This document shows, piece after piece, positions 1-6,720 of a stretch of DNA of 9,596 nt (position 1 is the stretch's first letter; every line of letters begins with the position of its first letter). Source of the DNA: Planctomycetota bacterium (GTDB lineage Bacteria > Planctomycetota > Brocadiia > SM23-32); NCBI GenBank assembly GCA_018400625.1, contig JAGYMJ010000320.1, forward strand, positions 1 to 9,596. Direction: 5' to 3'. A program made the translations under genes and the position numbers. The notes below the pieces were generated by a model. It did no database searches, was not told the origin of the DNA, and was given only the letters and a program-made list of their open reading frames with translations.

Positions 1-5
1 CCCGC

Positions 6-23
6 GGACGCTTGAAAGCGTCC
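6..23. repeat. Perfect short palindrome, REP-like
   Basis: GGACGCT and AGCGTCC are exact reverse complements around a TGAA loop. A second palindrome, CGGCCAGGGCCG, follows at 41-52, and a third at 56-75. Three palindromes within 70 bases resemble a REP-type intergenic repeat cluster or the 3' end of a transcription unit that lies outside the window. No gene is visible on either strand here. Confidence 0.5.
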
Positions 24-55
24 ACTACGAGCCGGGTTTTCGGCCAGGGCCGTAG

Positions 56-75
56 ATCGACACAAAATTGTCGAT
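56..75. repeat. Inverted repeat shared with 3879-3896
   Basis: ATCGACA (56-62) pairs exactly with TGTCGAT (69-75) around loop CAAAAT. The reverse complement of 3879-3896 contains nearly the same sequence (ATTGACAGAAAATTGTCGAT), so the two sites are inverted copies of one palindrome. It could be a protein-binding site or the stem of a transcript end. There is no T-tract typical of an intrinsic terminator. Confidence 0.45.
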
Positions 76-120
76 GTTGGAATTTATTTTGTGGAGCAGG
101 CTTCCAGTTCAAACGGCGCC

Positions 121-139
121 TGAACGAATACATCGTTCA
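121..139 (+). repeat. Perfect 7-bp stem-loop upstream of the DUF4838 gene
   Basis: TGAACGA (121-127) and TCGTTCA (133-139) form an exact stem around a five-base loop. It lies just 5' of the leader hairpin at 141-213 and its TGAAC resembles the TGAACC of the recurring element's 5' border. It may be the 5' arm of this copy, but that is inference. Confidence 0.4.
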
Positions 140-140
140 C

Positions 141-213
141 AGAGAACTCGCTTAGACCGTAACTGAGGGCTGTCTGCCGACGACGGGCCGGCAGGTCTCT
201 CACTAAATATTCA
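141..213 (+). promoter_or_regulatory. Recurring leader element, copy A
   Basis: AGAGA (141-145) can pair with TCTCT (196-200). Inside lies CTGCCG (174-179) pairing with CGGCAG (189-194) around a nine-base loop. Directly after the basal stem comes CACTAAATATTCA (201-213), one of five related 3' motifs in the window. The motif ends 22 bases before the ATG of the DUF4838 gene. This copy shares the layout (basal stem, GC-rich inner stem, 3' motif) but not the CCACCG stem sequence of copies B, C and D, so membership is less certain. Confidence 0.45.
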
Positions 214-220
214 CTTATAA

Positions 221-226
221 AAGGAG
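221..226 (+). promoter_or_regulatory. Ribosome binding site deciding the DUF4838 start
   Basis: AAGGAG lies nine bases before the ATG at 236 but only three before the in-frame TTG at 230. The spacing favours ATG 236. The TTG start would add Met-Lys and give the signal peptide a positive N-region, so it is not fully excluded. Confidence 0.7.
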
Positions 227-235
227 AAATTGAAG

Positions 236-2209
236 ATGTTAAATCATTTTTGGGGAGTTGTGATCGCCGGTTTGTGTTTTGCAGGTGTTGCTTTTGTGGA
301 AACTTCCGAGCCGCTTGTGCTGGTCGAAGAGGGTGTCAGCCGCATGCCGGTTGTGATCTTTAAAGATGCACCGCCCAGGACCCGGCGTGCGGCCGAAGAA
401 CTGGCCGAATACATCGAAAAAATCGCGGGAGCGCGTCCTGATGTGATCGAGGGAGAACCGGACCCCGTGCCCGAAAGGGCGATATGGGTCGGCTGTCAAC
501 CGGTCTTGAACGACCTTTTCCCCGATCTTGATTTTGATTTCCAGTACCCTGAGGAAATCCTGATTGCCGCGAATCAGAATCATCTTGTGATCGCCGGCCG
601 CGACCGGTGGGACCCGGACCATATGCGTGTGGAGGGCGATAGTTACAAAGGCCGCAATGCCGGGCTGGACGGCGTGCAGCAGGAGTATGGGACAGCAAAT
701 GCCGTTTACTCGTTTCTGCAGGATTTTCTCGATGTGCGTTGGCTCTGGCCGGGGGAGCTGGGCGAGGATATTATCAAGAAAGATACTATCTCTTTTATGC
801 CGTTTGAATACCGTTATCATCCGCCGTTCCTGGGAAGGTCAGGTATTTTCCGTTTCTCATCGTTGGAGTCCTGGCGCGGCATTTCCCATGAATGGTCGCG
901 GTTCCAGCGCTTGCAGTTGGATTCATTAGGCGCAAGGATCGGCGGGCACAGCTTTTCCGGGTGGTGGGATCGCTTTGGAAAAACCCGCCCCGAACTCTTT
1001 GCGCTGCAGCCTGACGGAACCCGGGGGTGGCCCTACGGAAGAACCTCCAAGCTCTGTAGATCTAACCCGGAAGTGTGGGATGAATGGTTGAATGATGTCG
1101 AGGCTAAGCTCGAGCGCATCCCCAATCGGACCGTGTTCAGGGCGATCCCCAACGACGGAGCGTATAGTGGTTACTGTATCTGCCCAAACTGCCTTGCCTG
1201 GGACCATCCCGATGGGGAAAAGGTCCGCTACCGCTGGTCGGGGATCAGCCAGGAATACGTGGCCCAGAGTGACCGGGTGATTACCTTCGCCAACACTCTG
1301 GCGCGATTGCTCAAGGAACGTTACCCGGACCGGGATTACTACGTTGCCACCAGCACATACGGCAATGCCCATCCGGTACCGGTCGGAGTGGTGCCGGACG
1401 ATAATGTCATCGTGGCGGTATTTGCCAATATTCTCAACCGTCCGACTCCGGATGCCGGGCGCGGTTCCCGGAAAAACCTGGCCGACTGGGGCCGATCAGG
1501 TACAAAAAACATCAGTTGGATTGGGAATATGGGAGGGGGCGCCGGCTGGCAACTCGGGTTTCCCAATGTCGCACCGCGACGGGTGATCGATACCCTGCGG
1601 TTTGTCGCAGAAAACAATGTCATGAGTATCTTTTTTGACACGATGTGGGAACATTGGGTGAACCAGGGCCCGCATTATTATATGCTCGCCCAGATGGCCT
1701 GGAACCCGTATGCTGACGGGGAGGCGATACTGGAAGACTACTACCGGCGCGCGTTTGGCCCGGCCGCTGACACCATGACCGCTTACTGGGATCTGATGGT
1801 CGAGACGTCCGACAAGATCGTTTTCGAGGGCAAGGCGATGGATGAAATCTGGCCCCGGAGTCCCCGTGCCGATTTCTACCAACAGGGATACGATTTACTG
1901 GACCGCGCGGAGGAAGAGCTTGCAGATGCGGAAGGCGTGTATGGAGAACGCCTTGCTTTTGTACGGGCCGGCCTGGATTACCTGCGATTGTTCCGTGAAA
2001 ACCAGCAATTGATCGCACGTCTGGAGGACGTCGATGGTGAGGATACCGATGCTTTGACGTCCGCCCGTGCCAATTGGCAAAACATCATCCTGATTCTGGA
2101 ACAATATCCATTTGCCTTCAACTCAATGTATATCCGCCCCCGTCAGGACGGGCGTGGGCATCTGGAGAGCGTCAATCCCGACCGCCGTGGGAGAACCTGG
2201 ACCCGATAA
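236..2209 (+). CDS. Secreted DUF4838 protein with GH67-N-like front
   Basis: A 657-residue protein. Residues 1 to about 22 form a hydrophobic export signal (WGVVIAGLCFAGVAF); the Cys is not in a proper lipobox, so signal peptidase I cleavage is more likely than lipidation. Residues about 35-120 read like the N-terminal alpha/beta domain found ahead of GH67 and GH20 catalytic domains (a RRAAEELAEYIEKIAG helix, then IWVG). The rest matches the DUF4838 pattern: RWLWPGELGE at 168-177, a CRSNPEVWDEW stretch, and IPNDG...CICPNC at 304-319, with three closely spaced Cys. The length is normal for the family. DUF4838 proteins are predicted glycoside-hydrolase-like barrels found in polysaccharide loci; I know of no assigned substrate. 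The GH67-like front and the ARSK-like sulfatase nearby hint at uronates (inference). The gene appears to have its own leader (141-213) and is followed by a 226-base gap. The family call is firm, the enzymatic role is not. Confidence 0.85.
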   Translation: MLNHFWGVVIAGLCFAGVAFVETSEPLVLVEEGVSRMPVVIFKDAPPRTRRAAEELAEYIEKIAGARPDVIEGEPDPVPERAIWVGCQPVLNDLFPDLDFDFQYPEEILIAANQNHLVIAGRDRWDPDHMRVEGDSYKGRNAGLDGVQQEYGTANAVYSFLQDFLDVRWLWPGELGEDIIKKDTISFMPFEYRYHPPFLGRSGIFRFSSLESWRGISHEWSRFQRLQLDSLGARIGGHSFSGWWDRFGKTRPELFALQPDGTRGWPYGRTSKLCRSNPEVWDEWLNDVEAKLERIPNRTVFRAIPNDGAYSGYCICPNCLAWDHPDGEKVRYRWSGISQEYVAQSDRVITFANTLARLLKERYPDRDYYVATSTYGNAHPVPVGVVPDDNVIVAVFANILNRPTPDAGRGSRKNLADWGRSGTKNISWIGNMGGGAGWQLGFPNVAPRRVIDTLRFVAENNVMSIFFDTMWEHWVNQGPHYYMLAQMAWNPYADGEAILEDYYRRAFGPAADTMTAYWDLMVETSDKIVFEGKAMDEIWPRSPRADFYQQGYDLLDRAEEELADAEGVYGERLAFVRAGLDYLRLFRENQQLIARLEDVDGEDTDALTSARANWQNIILILEQYPFAFNSMYIRPRQDGRGHLESVNPDRRGRTWTR

Positions 2210-2225
2210 TAAATGAAGAAGGTAA

Positions 2226-2239
2226 TTCTCGCAAGAGAA
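2226..2239 (+). other. Small hairpin with GCAA tetraloop after the DUF4838 gene
   Basis: TTCTC and GAGAA pair around GCAA, a GNRA-type tetraloop, 17 bases after the stop codon. The stem is only five base pairs and no T-tract follows, so it is at best a weak transcript-end or stabilising structure. Confidence 0.3.
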
Positions 2240-2279
2240 ATGCGGCGGGCGAGCTCGGGGTTGAGCGGATCCATTTGTC

Positions 2280-2338
2280 GTGCAGAAATGCCGCTCTGTC
2301 AGGACAAGCCGGCGGTAGCGTGTTGCACTGAATATTGA
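2280..2338 (+). promoter_or_regulatory. Recurring leader element, copy E (divergent)
   Basis: GTGCA (2280-2284) pairs with TGCAC (2324-2328), closing a region that contains GCCG and CGGC arms and a CTCTGT stretch resembling the inner loop of copy B. The CAC of the basal stem begins CACTGAATATTGA (2326-2338), which differs from the sulfatase 1 copy at a single base in 13. The 5' border seen in B, C and D is absent. It lies 97 bases before the oxidoreductase start. Confidence 0.45.
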
Positions 2339-2425
2339 CCCGTAGTGCATAAATGTTGCCCTGCCGAAACAGATACGATGGTAATGTTTGCCTGAAAAAT
2401 TTTACTCTTTATTCTCTCAAAATTT

Positions 2426-2430
2426 GGAGA
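2426..2430 (+). promoter_or_regulatory. Ribosome binding site deciding the oxidoreductase start
   Basis: GGAGA sits six bases before ATG 2436. An in-frame TTG at 2388 would add 16 residues not expected in this family, and those codons run through the ribosome binding site. ATG 2436 places Met ten residues before the nucleotide-binding Gly, as usual for Gfo/Idh/MocA proteins. Confidence 0.8.
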
Positions 2431-2435
2431 GACGG

Positions 2436-3701
2436 ATGCTAAAGAAGAAACGAATTGCTATTATCGGCGTCGGCGGGCGGGCTACGTCTTTCGCCCGGCC
2501 TTTGACTACCGGCTATGGCGATGTGGCCGAGCTGGTGGCGGTGTGCGACATCAATCCCCTGCGCATGAAGGGATTCAACGAATACATGGAGACCGACATT
2601 CCCGCCTTCACCGATTTCACGCAAATGGTGGAGAGGGCGACTCCGACCCATGCGATCGTCTGCACGCCTGATTACACGCACGACGCCATCATCGAAAAGG
2701 CTTTTTCGCATGGCCTGGAGGCGATCTGTGAAAAGCCCATGGCCACCGACGAGCAGAAAGTGCGACGCATCTTTGCGCTCGAAAAGGAGCACCGCAAACA
2801 GGTTACTGTGGCCTTCAATTACCGTTACATGCCCTATTCGGCACAGATCAAGAAAATCCTTTCTGAGGGAACTCTCGGAGATATACGATCGCTCAGTCTG
2901 GAATGGCTGATCGACAAGGTGCATGGGGCGGAATATTTCCGCCGCTGGCATGCGAACATGGCGAACTCCGGCGGGCTGTTCGTCCACAAGGCCACGCACC
3001 ATTTTGACCTGGTCAACTGGTTTATGGATTCCGAGCCGGAGTCCGTTTCCGCTTTCGGTGACTTGCACGTGTTCGGCTCCAACGGCCCGTTCAGGGGGGA
3101 ACGCTGTTCGACGTGTCCCCACGCGGGCGGAGAATGTCCCTACGAAATGAAGATTCACCTCGAGAAAAAACACAAGAGGATATTTGATAAGCTCTATTGG
3201 GAACCTGAGCGGGGAGATGGGTATATCCGTGACCGGTGTGTTTTCCGAAAGGATATTGACATCTTCGATACCATGAATGCCGTGGTGCGCTATAGCAATG
3301 GAGCGCAGCTTTCCTATGCCGTGAATGCCTATTCGCCCGTGGCCGGCTATCGGCTCGGTATCACCGGAACCCGAGCACGGCTGGAAGCCGGCACACTGAA
3401 CAAGAATACGATGGAAGGCGGGATCATGATGGAGGGTGAAACCGGTGAGGATGTGATCACCATCTGGCGCGGCCAAAACCGCCAGGACATCACCAGCGAG
3501 CGCATCCCGGTCGCCAAGGACCCCGGCTCACACGGCGGGGGCGACAGACGGATGTTCGAGCATCTGTACGGGGAGTGTGTCTCCGATCCGCTCGGCCAGG
3601 CGGCCGGGGCCCGTGCGGGGGCGATGAGCTGCCTGATCGGGATCGCCGCCAACCGCTCCGTCAGGGAGGGACGTGCCGTTCGCATTGACGAACTCCTGTG
3701 A
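2436..3701 (+). CDS. Gfo/Idh/MocA family NAD(P)-dependent oxidoreductase
   Basis: A 421-residue protein with no signal peptide. Residues 5-35 form the first strand and Gly-rich turn of a Rossmann fold (RIAIIGVGGRA, Gly 11, 13, 14). ICEKPMAT holds the family's EKP motif with Lys100. FNYRYMPY follows, then GGLFVHKATHHFDLVNW, where His188 and Asp191 match the H-x-x-D of the active site. A Cys-rich insert carries C224-x2-C227-x6-C234, with a fourth Cys in RDRCVF (C268). I recall this four-Cys pattern from one Gfo/Idh subgroup; it may hold a metal or be structural. The family oxidises or reduces sugars, inositols and related polyols with NAD(P). The substrate cannot be read here, though the neighbours suggest a product of sulfated glycan breakdown. 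The length is within the family range (roughly 330-440). It is followed by the + strand repeat copy B and then by the convergent transporter. Confidence 0.88.
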   Translation: MLKKKRIAIIGVGGRATSFARPLTTGYGDVAELVAVCDINPLRMKGFNEYMETDIPAFTDFTQMVERATPTHAIVCTPDYTHDAIIEKAFSHGLEAICEKPMATDEQKVRRIFALEKEHRKQVTVAFNYRYMPYSAQIKKILSEGTLGDIRSLSLEWLIDKVHGAEYFRRWHANMANSGGLFVHKATHHFDLVNWFMDSEPESVSAFGDLHVFGSNGPFRGERCSTCPHAGGECPYEMKIHLEKKHKRIFDKLYWEPERGDGYIRDRCVFRKDIDIFDTMNAVVRYSNGAQLSYAVNAYSPVAGYRLGITGTRARLEAGTLNKNTMEGGIMMEGETGEDVITIWRGQNRQDITSERIPVAKDPGSHGGGDRRMFEHLYGECVSDPLGQAAGARAGAMSCLIGIAANRSVREGRAVRIDELL

Positions 3702-3751
3702 AACAGTGCCATAGCGGCTCCCGGTTGATCCTGAAAAGAGGGGCCCGTATC

Positions 3752-3851
3752 CGTAAATCTTCCGTGAACCACGTTGTCCCGCCACCGAGCTCTGTGCCGG
3801 TGGGGATGACACAAGGTTCGGTAGAACGCCGCGTGGTTCACTGAGTATTTA
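3752..3851 (+). promoter_or_regulatory. Recurring leader element, copy B (best-folded, orphan)
   Basis: The 5' border CGTAAATCTTCCGTGAACC (3752-3770) leads into a perfect 10-bp basal stem, GTGAACCACG (3764-3773) with CGTGGTTCAC (3832-3841). Inside are CCACCG (3782-3787) pairing with CGGTGG (3798-3803) around a ten-base loop, flanked by TGTC/GACA pairing, and a small hairpin GTTC-GGTA-GAAC (3816-3827). The 3' motif CACTGAGTATTTA is at 3839-3851. The fold looks like a basal stem opening into a two-hairpin junction. Unlike the other copies it has no + strand gene close downstream: the next one starts at 5612 and the transporter lies on the other strand. Confidence 0.6.
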
Positions 3852-3874
3852 GACTTAAACATTACCTTCTTTCA

Positions 3875-3900
3875 CACATCGACAATTTTCTGTCAATGTG
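3875..3900 (-). terminator. Hairpin past the 3' end of the transporter gene
   Basis: CACATCGACA and TGTCAATGTG pair at nine of ten positions around ATTTTC, ending 15 bases past the transporter stop codon on the minus strand. The position fits a transcript-end structure, but no T-run follows on that strand. The same palindrome, inverted, occurs at 56-75, so it could instead be a binding site or a repeat. Confidence 0.4.
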
Positions 3901-3915
3901 CGCTTATTAATCGGC

Positions 3916-5304
3916 CTATTCAAGAACTCCCAAAAAACGCCAATAGGGTATGGACATCAACACAGAGGCTAAAGTAATGGCCATAAAAATAAGTGATGTT
4001 TTAAGGCTTTGTTTTGCAGTTACCATACCACCGGCGCCATAAAAAGCTATATTGAAAACCTGGTTTTGATAGCGCAAAGTCCATACGGCCTGACATGCGT
4101 AAAGGATAATCAGTCCGATCAGCCATGGATTCATCGTGTTTTCGCCGGTGATAGGTACCAGAACTAAAAGTGTTATAACAAGTAGGGCATTGTATGAGAC
4201 AAATATATATCGCAAAACGTAAACAGTAATCACCAAAAAAGTGAGGAATATTACCGGCGATTCTATGTATGGCCCTAATATCGCCGTTACGGTTTCGCCA
4301 ACGGCATGGTCGAGTTGAACATATTCAAAAACCCGTCCTACATTCATGGTTATGCCGAAGAAAATAAGAAAACTCCAGGGGATTTTAGAGTGAACATCAC
4401 TTCGGTCTATTACGTTATAGATAATCAGAATTGACATCCCGGAAATAGCAATGAGAACCGCTGGTATGCCGTGAAACATTTCGGTTATCCAAAAAAACAG
4501 CGTTAATATCAATATCAGAGTAGTGAACTTTTCTTTGCGCGACATGGGGCCTAATTCCTTTAACTGTTTCACAAGATATTCTTTTGAAGGTTTGAGTTCA
4601 TCCGCGGGTTTGAAAATTAAGAATAAAGTTAAATATCCGATTCCCAGTAAAAAAACAGAAACGGGCAATGAGTAAACGAACCAGGTGAGCCAATCTATTT
4701 GCTTTGATACCTCGCCTGGTATGAGCTCCAGAATGAGGAAGTTAGTTGCCGATCCTGTCAGATACAAGGGGGCCGCAAGAGCAAAGCCCAGATACATTAC
4801 AAAAAAGAGCCCTGCGGAATGCGAAGATCCCTTTTCAAGCCCTAAAGATTCTGCCATTCCATGAACAAAGCGACTTGAAATTGCAACCTTGCCTATCACA
4901 CTGGGGATCGCGGGGCAAAAGACTACGCCTGAAATAAATAAGCCAAGAGTCTGACCAAAGAAATTAGCGGGCAAAGTCATAAGCATTTTAATACCCAATC
5001 TGTGAAGTAAGCCTGACTTTGCAACCGCAGCTCCCAAACCAAGAGCCGCCAAAACCATCCACCATGTCGATGATGCGAAAACGGCAAATGCAATTTCAAA
5101 AGGTATATCTGCAATGGATACCCAGCCGACCGCCATGAGCAGTGATACAATATAATCTTCGATGATGTTGGATATCCAGAACGCTATCGCTGTGACGAGC
5201 AGACTCAAAACTATTAATGACTGATCGGTCAATTGCGGATGATCGAAAAATAAAGCGATATAAATGCCTGAAATGATTCCCAAAATGGCCGTGAGCTTTC
5301 TCAT
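3916..5304 (-). CDS. SLC13/DASS-type anion transporter (permease)
   Basis: A 462-residue, very hydrophobic protein with roughly 11-12 membrane segments and a Lys/Glu-rich cytoplasmic stretch at about 232-260 (FKPADELKPSKEYLVKQLKELG). Features of the divalent anion:Na+ symporter superfamily include YLTGSATNFL (TGSATN, 183-188), at the place of the TG-x-A-x-N substrate/Na+ loop of malate-type members, the HGIPAVLIAISG segment (278-289), and FVSYNALLV near 368-376 as the second loop of the internal repeat. The length (about 450-500) is normal. Family members carry sulfate, citrate, or C4/C5 dicarboxylates, usually with Na+; the substrate is not readable here. Sulfate or carboxylate transport would suit a sulfatase locus, but that is inference. 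It is convergent with the oxidoreductase and divergent from the methyltransferase. The start codon lacks a clear Shine-Dalgarno site (only AAG nearby). Base composition is clearly more AT-rich than in the oxidoreductase, which may indicate separate origin. Confidence 0.85.
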   Translation of the reverse strand: MRKLTAILGIISGIYIALFFDHPQLTDQSLIVLSLLVTAIAFWISNIIEDYIVSLLMAVGWVSIADIPFEIAFAVFASSTWWMVLAALGLGAAVAKSGLLHRLGIKMLMTLPANFFGQTLGLFISGVVFCPAIPSVIGKVAISSRFVHGMAESLGLEKGSSHSAGLFFVMYLGFALAAPLYLTGSATNFLILELIPGEVSKQIDWLTWFVYSLPVSVFLLGIGYLTLFLIFKPADELKPSKEYLVKQLKELGPMSRKEKFTTLILILTLFFWITEMFHGIPAVLIAISGMSILIIYNVIDRSDVHSKIPWSFLIFFGITMNVGRVFEYVQLDHAVGETVTAILGPYIESPVIFLTFLVITVYVLRYIFVSYNALLVITLLVLVPITGENTMNPWLIGLIILYACQAVWTLRYQNQVFNIAFYGAGGMVTAKQSLKTSLIFMAITLASVLMSIPYWRFLGVLE

Positions 5305-5370
5305 ATCATCTTGACAGTTAAAAAATAAAGTGTTGTTTTCGTTTTCGGTTGCTCAGCTTTGTTTTTCTTC

Positions 5371-5389
5371 GGATTAAAGTCTATAATCC
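5371..5389. promoter_or_regulatory. Palindrome in divergent promoter region, candidate operator
   Basis: GGATTA (5371-5376) and TAATCC (5384-5389) are exact reverse complements with a seven-base spacer, about 70 bases upstream of the transporter start. Size and position fit a dimeric regulator site. No regulator gene is present in the window and only one copy is seen, so this is a candidate only. Confidence 0.35.
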
Positions 5390-5463
5390 AGGATTCGCTG
5401 CATGATGATAAGGTAATATGAATGTTTTGGCAAAAATTCGCTCGAGATTTAATATATCCGCTC

Positions 5464-5492
5464 TTTACGTTTTGAACTTTGATTTGTATATA
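5464..5492 (+). promoter_or_regulatory. Weak sigma70-like promoter candidate for the methyltransferase
   Basis: TTTACG (5464-5469) and TATATA (5487-5492) are 17 bases apart, close to TTGACA and TATAAT. A start near 5499 would give a leader of about 110 bases. AT-rich sequence makes chance matches common. Confidence 0.3.
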
Positions 5493-5611
5493 TAAGAAAA
5501 TGCTTTATGTTGAAAAGATCAGCGGTGCAGCATATTATATGTCAAATAAAAGGTTTGTGTGTTCTGGATATCGTTTTCTTGTAGGGTATAAATTCCGAGT
5601 CGGAGACGGCA

Positions 5612-6484
5612 ATGATTAACAAAAGAATGATTAAACATAAAAACGCTCATGTCGTTTCCGGCTGGACAATACAAGAACTCGACGCATCTCCCGACGGTAC
5701 GGTTGAAATAAGTCTGGACCTCGGAATCAGCAGCGTTAAGGTGGAAGTAATGTCCGGGACGGTATTTTTACCGGACGGTAGAGAAATCCCTGTAAAGTCA
5801 TTGAAAAAAAGCATTTCCGGGCCAGAAGATTGCGTTGCCATCCTCAAAGGCAAACCCTATAAAATGTACCTGTTCAGTGAAACGAAAGGTAAATATTATA
5901 AGCTTTTCCAGCCGGAAAAGAATATGGCCCCAACCGTCGTCATCAATAATGCGACCATGCACAGCATTAAACCGCCCGGCCCATGGCGTGATGCCGTCGG
6001 TAAGGTGGAGGAACTGCCGGACCTTCATGCCGAAAAATGCCTGGACACGTGCTGCGGGGCCGGATACAGTGCGCAATTGCTGGCCGGGAAATTTAACTGT
6101 GAAGTGGTAACCTGCGAGCGGGAAGAGAATGTGCTGAAGCTGGCTTCTTTGAACCCCTGGTCAAAAAGTTTATTTACAGATGACAGGATAACGGTGTATG
6201 CGGGTGATGTGAGGGATTGTATTGATGAATATCGGCCCTATTCCTGTTCTTTAATATTTCACGACCCACCCACTATTTTCCAGGCGGGCGAACTGTACAG
6301 TGAAGAGCTGTACAGGAAATTTCATCAAATTCTTTGCAGCGGCGGATGTCTTTATCATTATATAGGTGCTCCCGGCAAAAAACAGGGAAAGGATTTTACA
6401 AAAGGCGTTATGCAAAGGCTCAGAAAGTCGGGCTTTATGTCTGTCAAGCGATGTTATGGAGGGCTGATGGCAAGACTTGAGTGA
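5612..6484 (+). CDS. Class I SAM methyltransferase, archaeal COG2521-like
   Basis: A 290-residue soluble protein. GGAG at 5602-5605 sits six bases before the ATG. The first ~120 residues are a non-catalytic front: a predicted beta-rich segment with FLPDGREIPVKSL, then KYYKLFQPEKNMAPTVVINNATMHSI. The Rossmann methyltransferase core follows: LDTCCGAGYSA (144-154) is the SAM-binding motif I, VVTCERE with acidic Glu169 caps motif II, then ASLNPWS, GDVRD, and HDPP at 217-220 followed by AGELYSEELYRKFHQIL, ending with CSGGCLYHYIGAPG. The combination LDTC-G-GY, LNPWS, HDPP and GELYSEE is what I remember of the predicted archaeal methyltransferases of COG2521. Their substrate is not known to me, so no specific target is claimed. 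HDPP resembles the D/NPP motif of enzymes that methylate amino groups on nucleic acids or proteins. It is likely monocistronic, with a terminator at 6510-6545. It is more AT-rich than the glycan genes and is divergent from the transporter. Confidence 0.75.
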   Translation: MINKRMIKHKNAHVVSGWTIQELDASPDGTVEISLDLGISSVKVEVMSGTVFLPDGREIPVKSLKKSISGPEDCVAILKGKPYKMYLFSETKGKYYKLFQPEKNMAPTVVINNATMHSIKPPGPWRDAVGKVEELPDLHAEKCLDTCCGAGYSAQLLAGKFNCEVVTCEREENVLKLASLNPWSKSLFTDDRITVYAGDVRDCIDEYRPYSCSLIFHDPPTIFQAGELYSEELYRKFHQILCSGGCLYHYIGAPGKKQGKDFTKGVMQRLRKSGFMSVKRCYGGLMARLE

Positions 6485-6509
6485 AGGGACTGACGGCGTA
6501 AAATCCGTG

Positions 6510-6545
6510 ACCATTATTACCTTAATGGTGATTTTCTTGTTTTTT
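6510..6545 (+). terminator. Intrinsic terminator after the methyltransferase gene
   Basis: ACCATTA (6510-6516) pairs exactly with TAATGGT (6523-6529) around a six-base loop, followed by a T-rich tract (GATTTTCTTGTTTTTTG). It starts 26 bases after the stop codon. The stem is AT-rich and modest, but position and T-tract fit. Confidence 0.6.
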
Positions 6546-6633
6546 GGGCAAAAAGATATAATTGATAATCTGTAAGTATTGTTGGCATAGGAATGTGGAA
6601 TTTGAAATGAGAAATGAGGAATTAACGGCAACG

Positions 6634-6679
6634 CTTAACCCCGGCTTGGCGCCGTTTAAGTTGAATTTTTGGAGTTTTT
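6634..6679 (+). terminator. Second hairpin with T-runs, possible terminator
   Basis: CTTAA (6634-6638) pairs with TTAAG (6656-6660) and CGGC (6642-6645) with GCCG (6651-6654), with an asymmetric internal loop. Two runs of five T follow. It may back up the terminator at 6510 or be part of the leader of the next gene. Confidence 0.3.
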
Positions 6680-6720
6680 CCCCTAATATACTTTGAATAG
6701 CGTTTTGAATATATAAGGAG

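Larger units (their letters stand above)
5305..5611. other. Divergent intergenic region, AT-rich
   Basis: This 307-base gap separates the divergent transporter and methyltransferase genes. I see no open reading frame with a start signal and no copy of the recurring hairpin element. It holds a 19-base palindrome (5371-5389), a weak promoter candidate for the methyltransferase (5464-5492) and long AT-rich runs. Regulation of both genes presumably starts here. Confidence 0.6.

Noticed and set aside
230..232. TTG start for the DUF4838 gene
   Set aside because: Only three bases separate it from AAGGAG; ATG at 236 has a normal nine-base spacing. Not fully excluded.
2388..2390. TTG start for the oxidoreductase
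   Set aside because: It would put the ribosome binding site inside the coding region and add 16 residues ahead of the Rossmann motif with no family support.
2439..3476. Long minus-strand open frame (345 codons) opposite the oxidoreductase
   Set aside because: It overlaps a confidently identified Gfo/Idh/MocA gene and shows no domain-like sequence; GC-rich codon bias on the real strand explains it.
3752..3851. Self-cleaving ribozyme (hammerhead-type) reading of copy B
   Set aside because: I find no CTGATGA plus GAAA core arrangement in this or the other copies.
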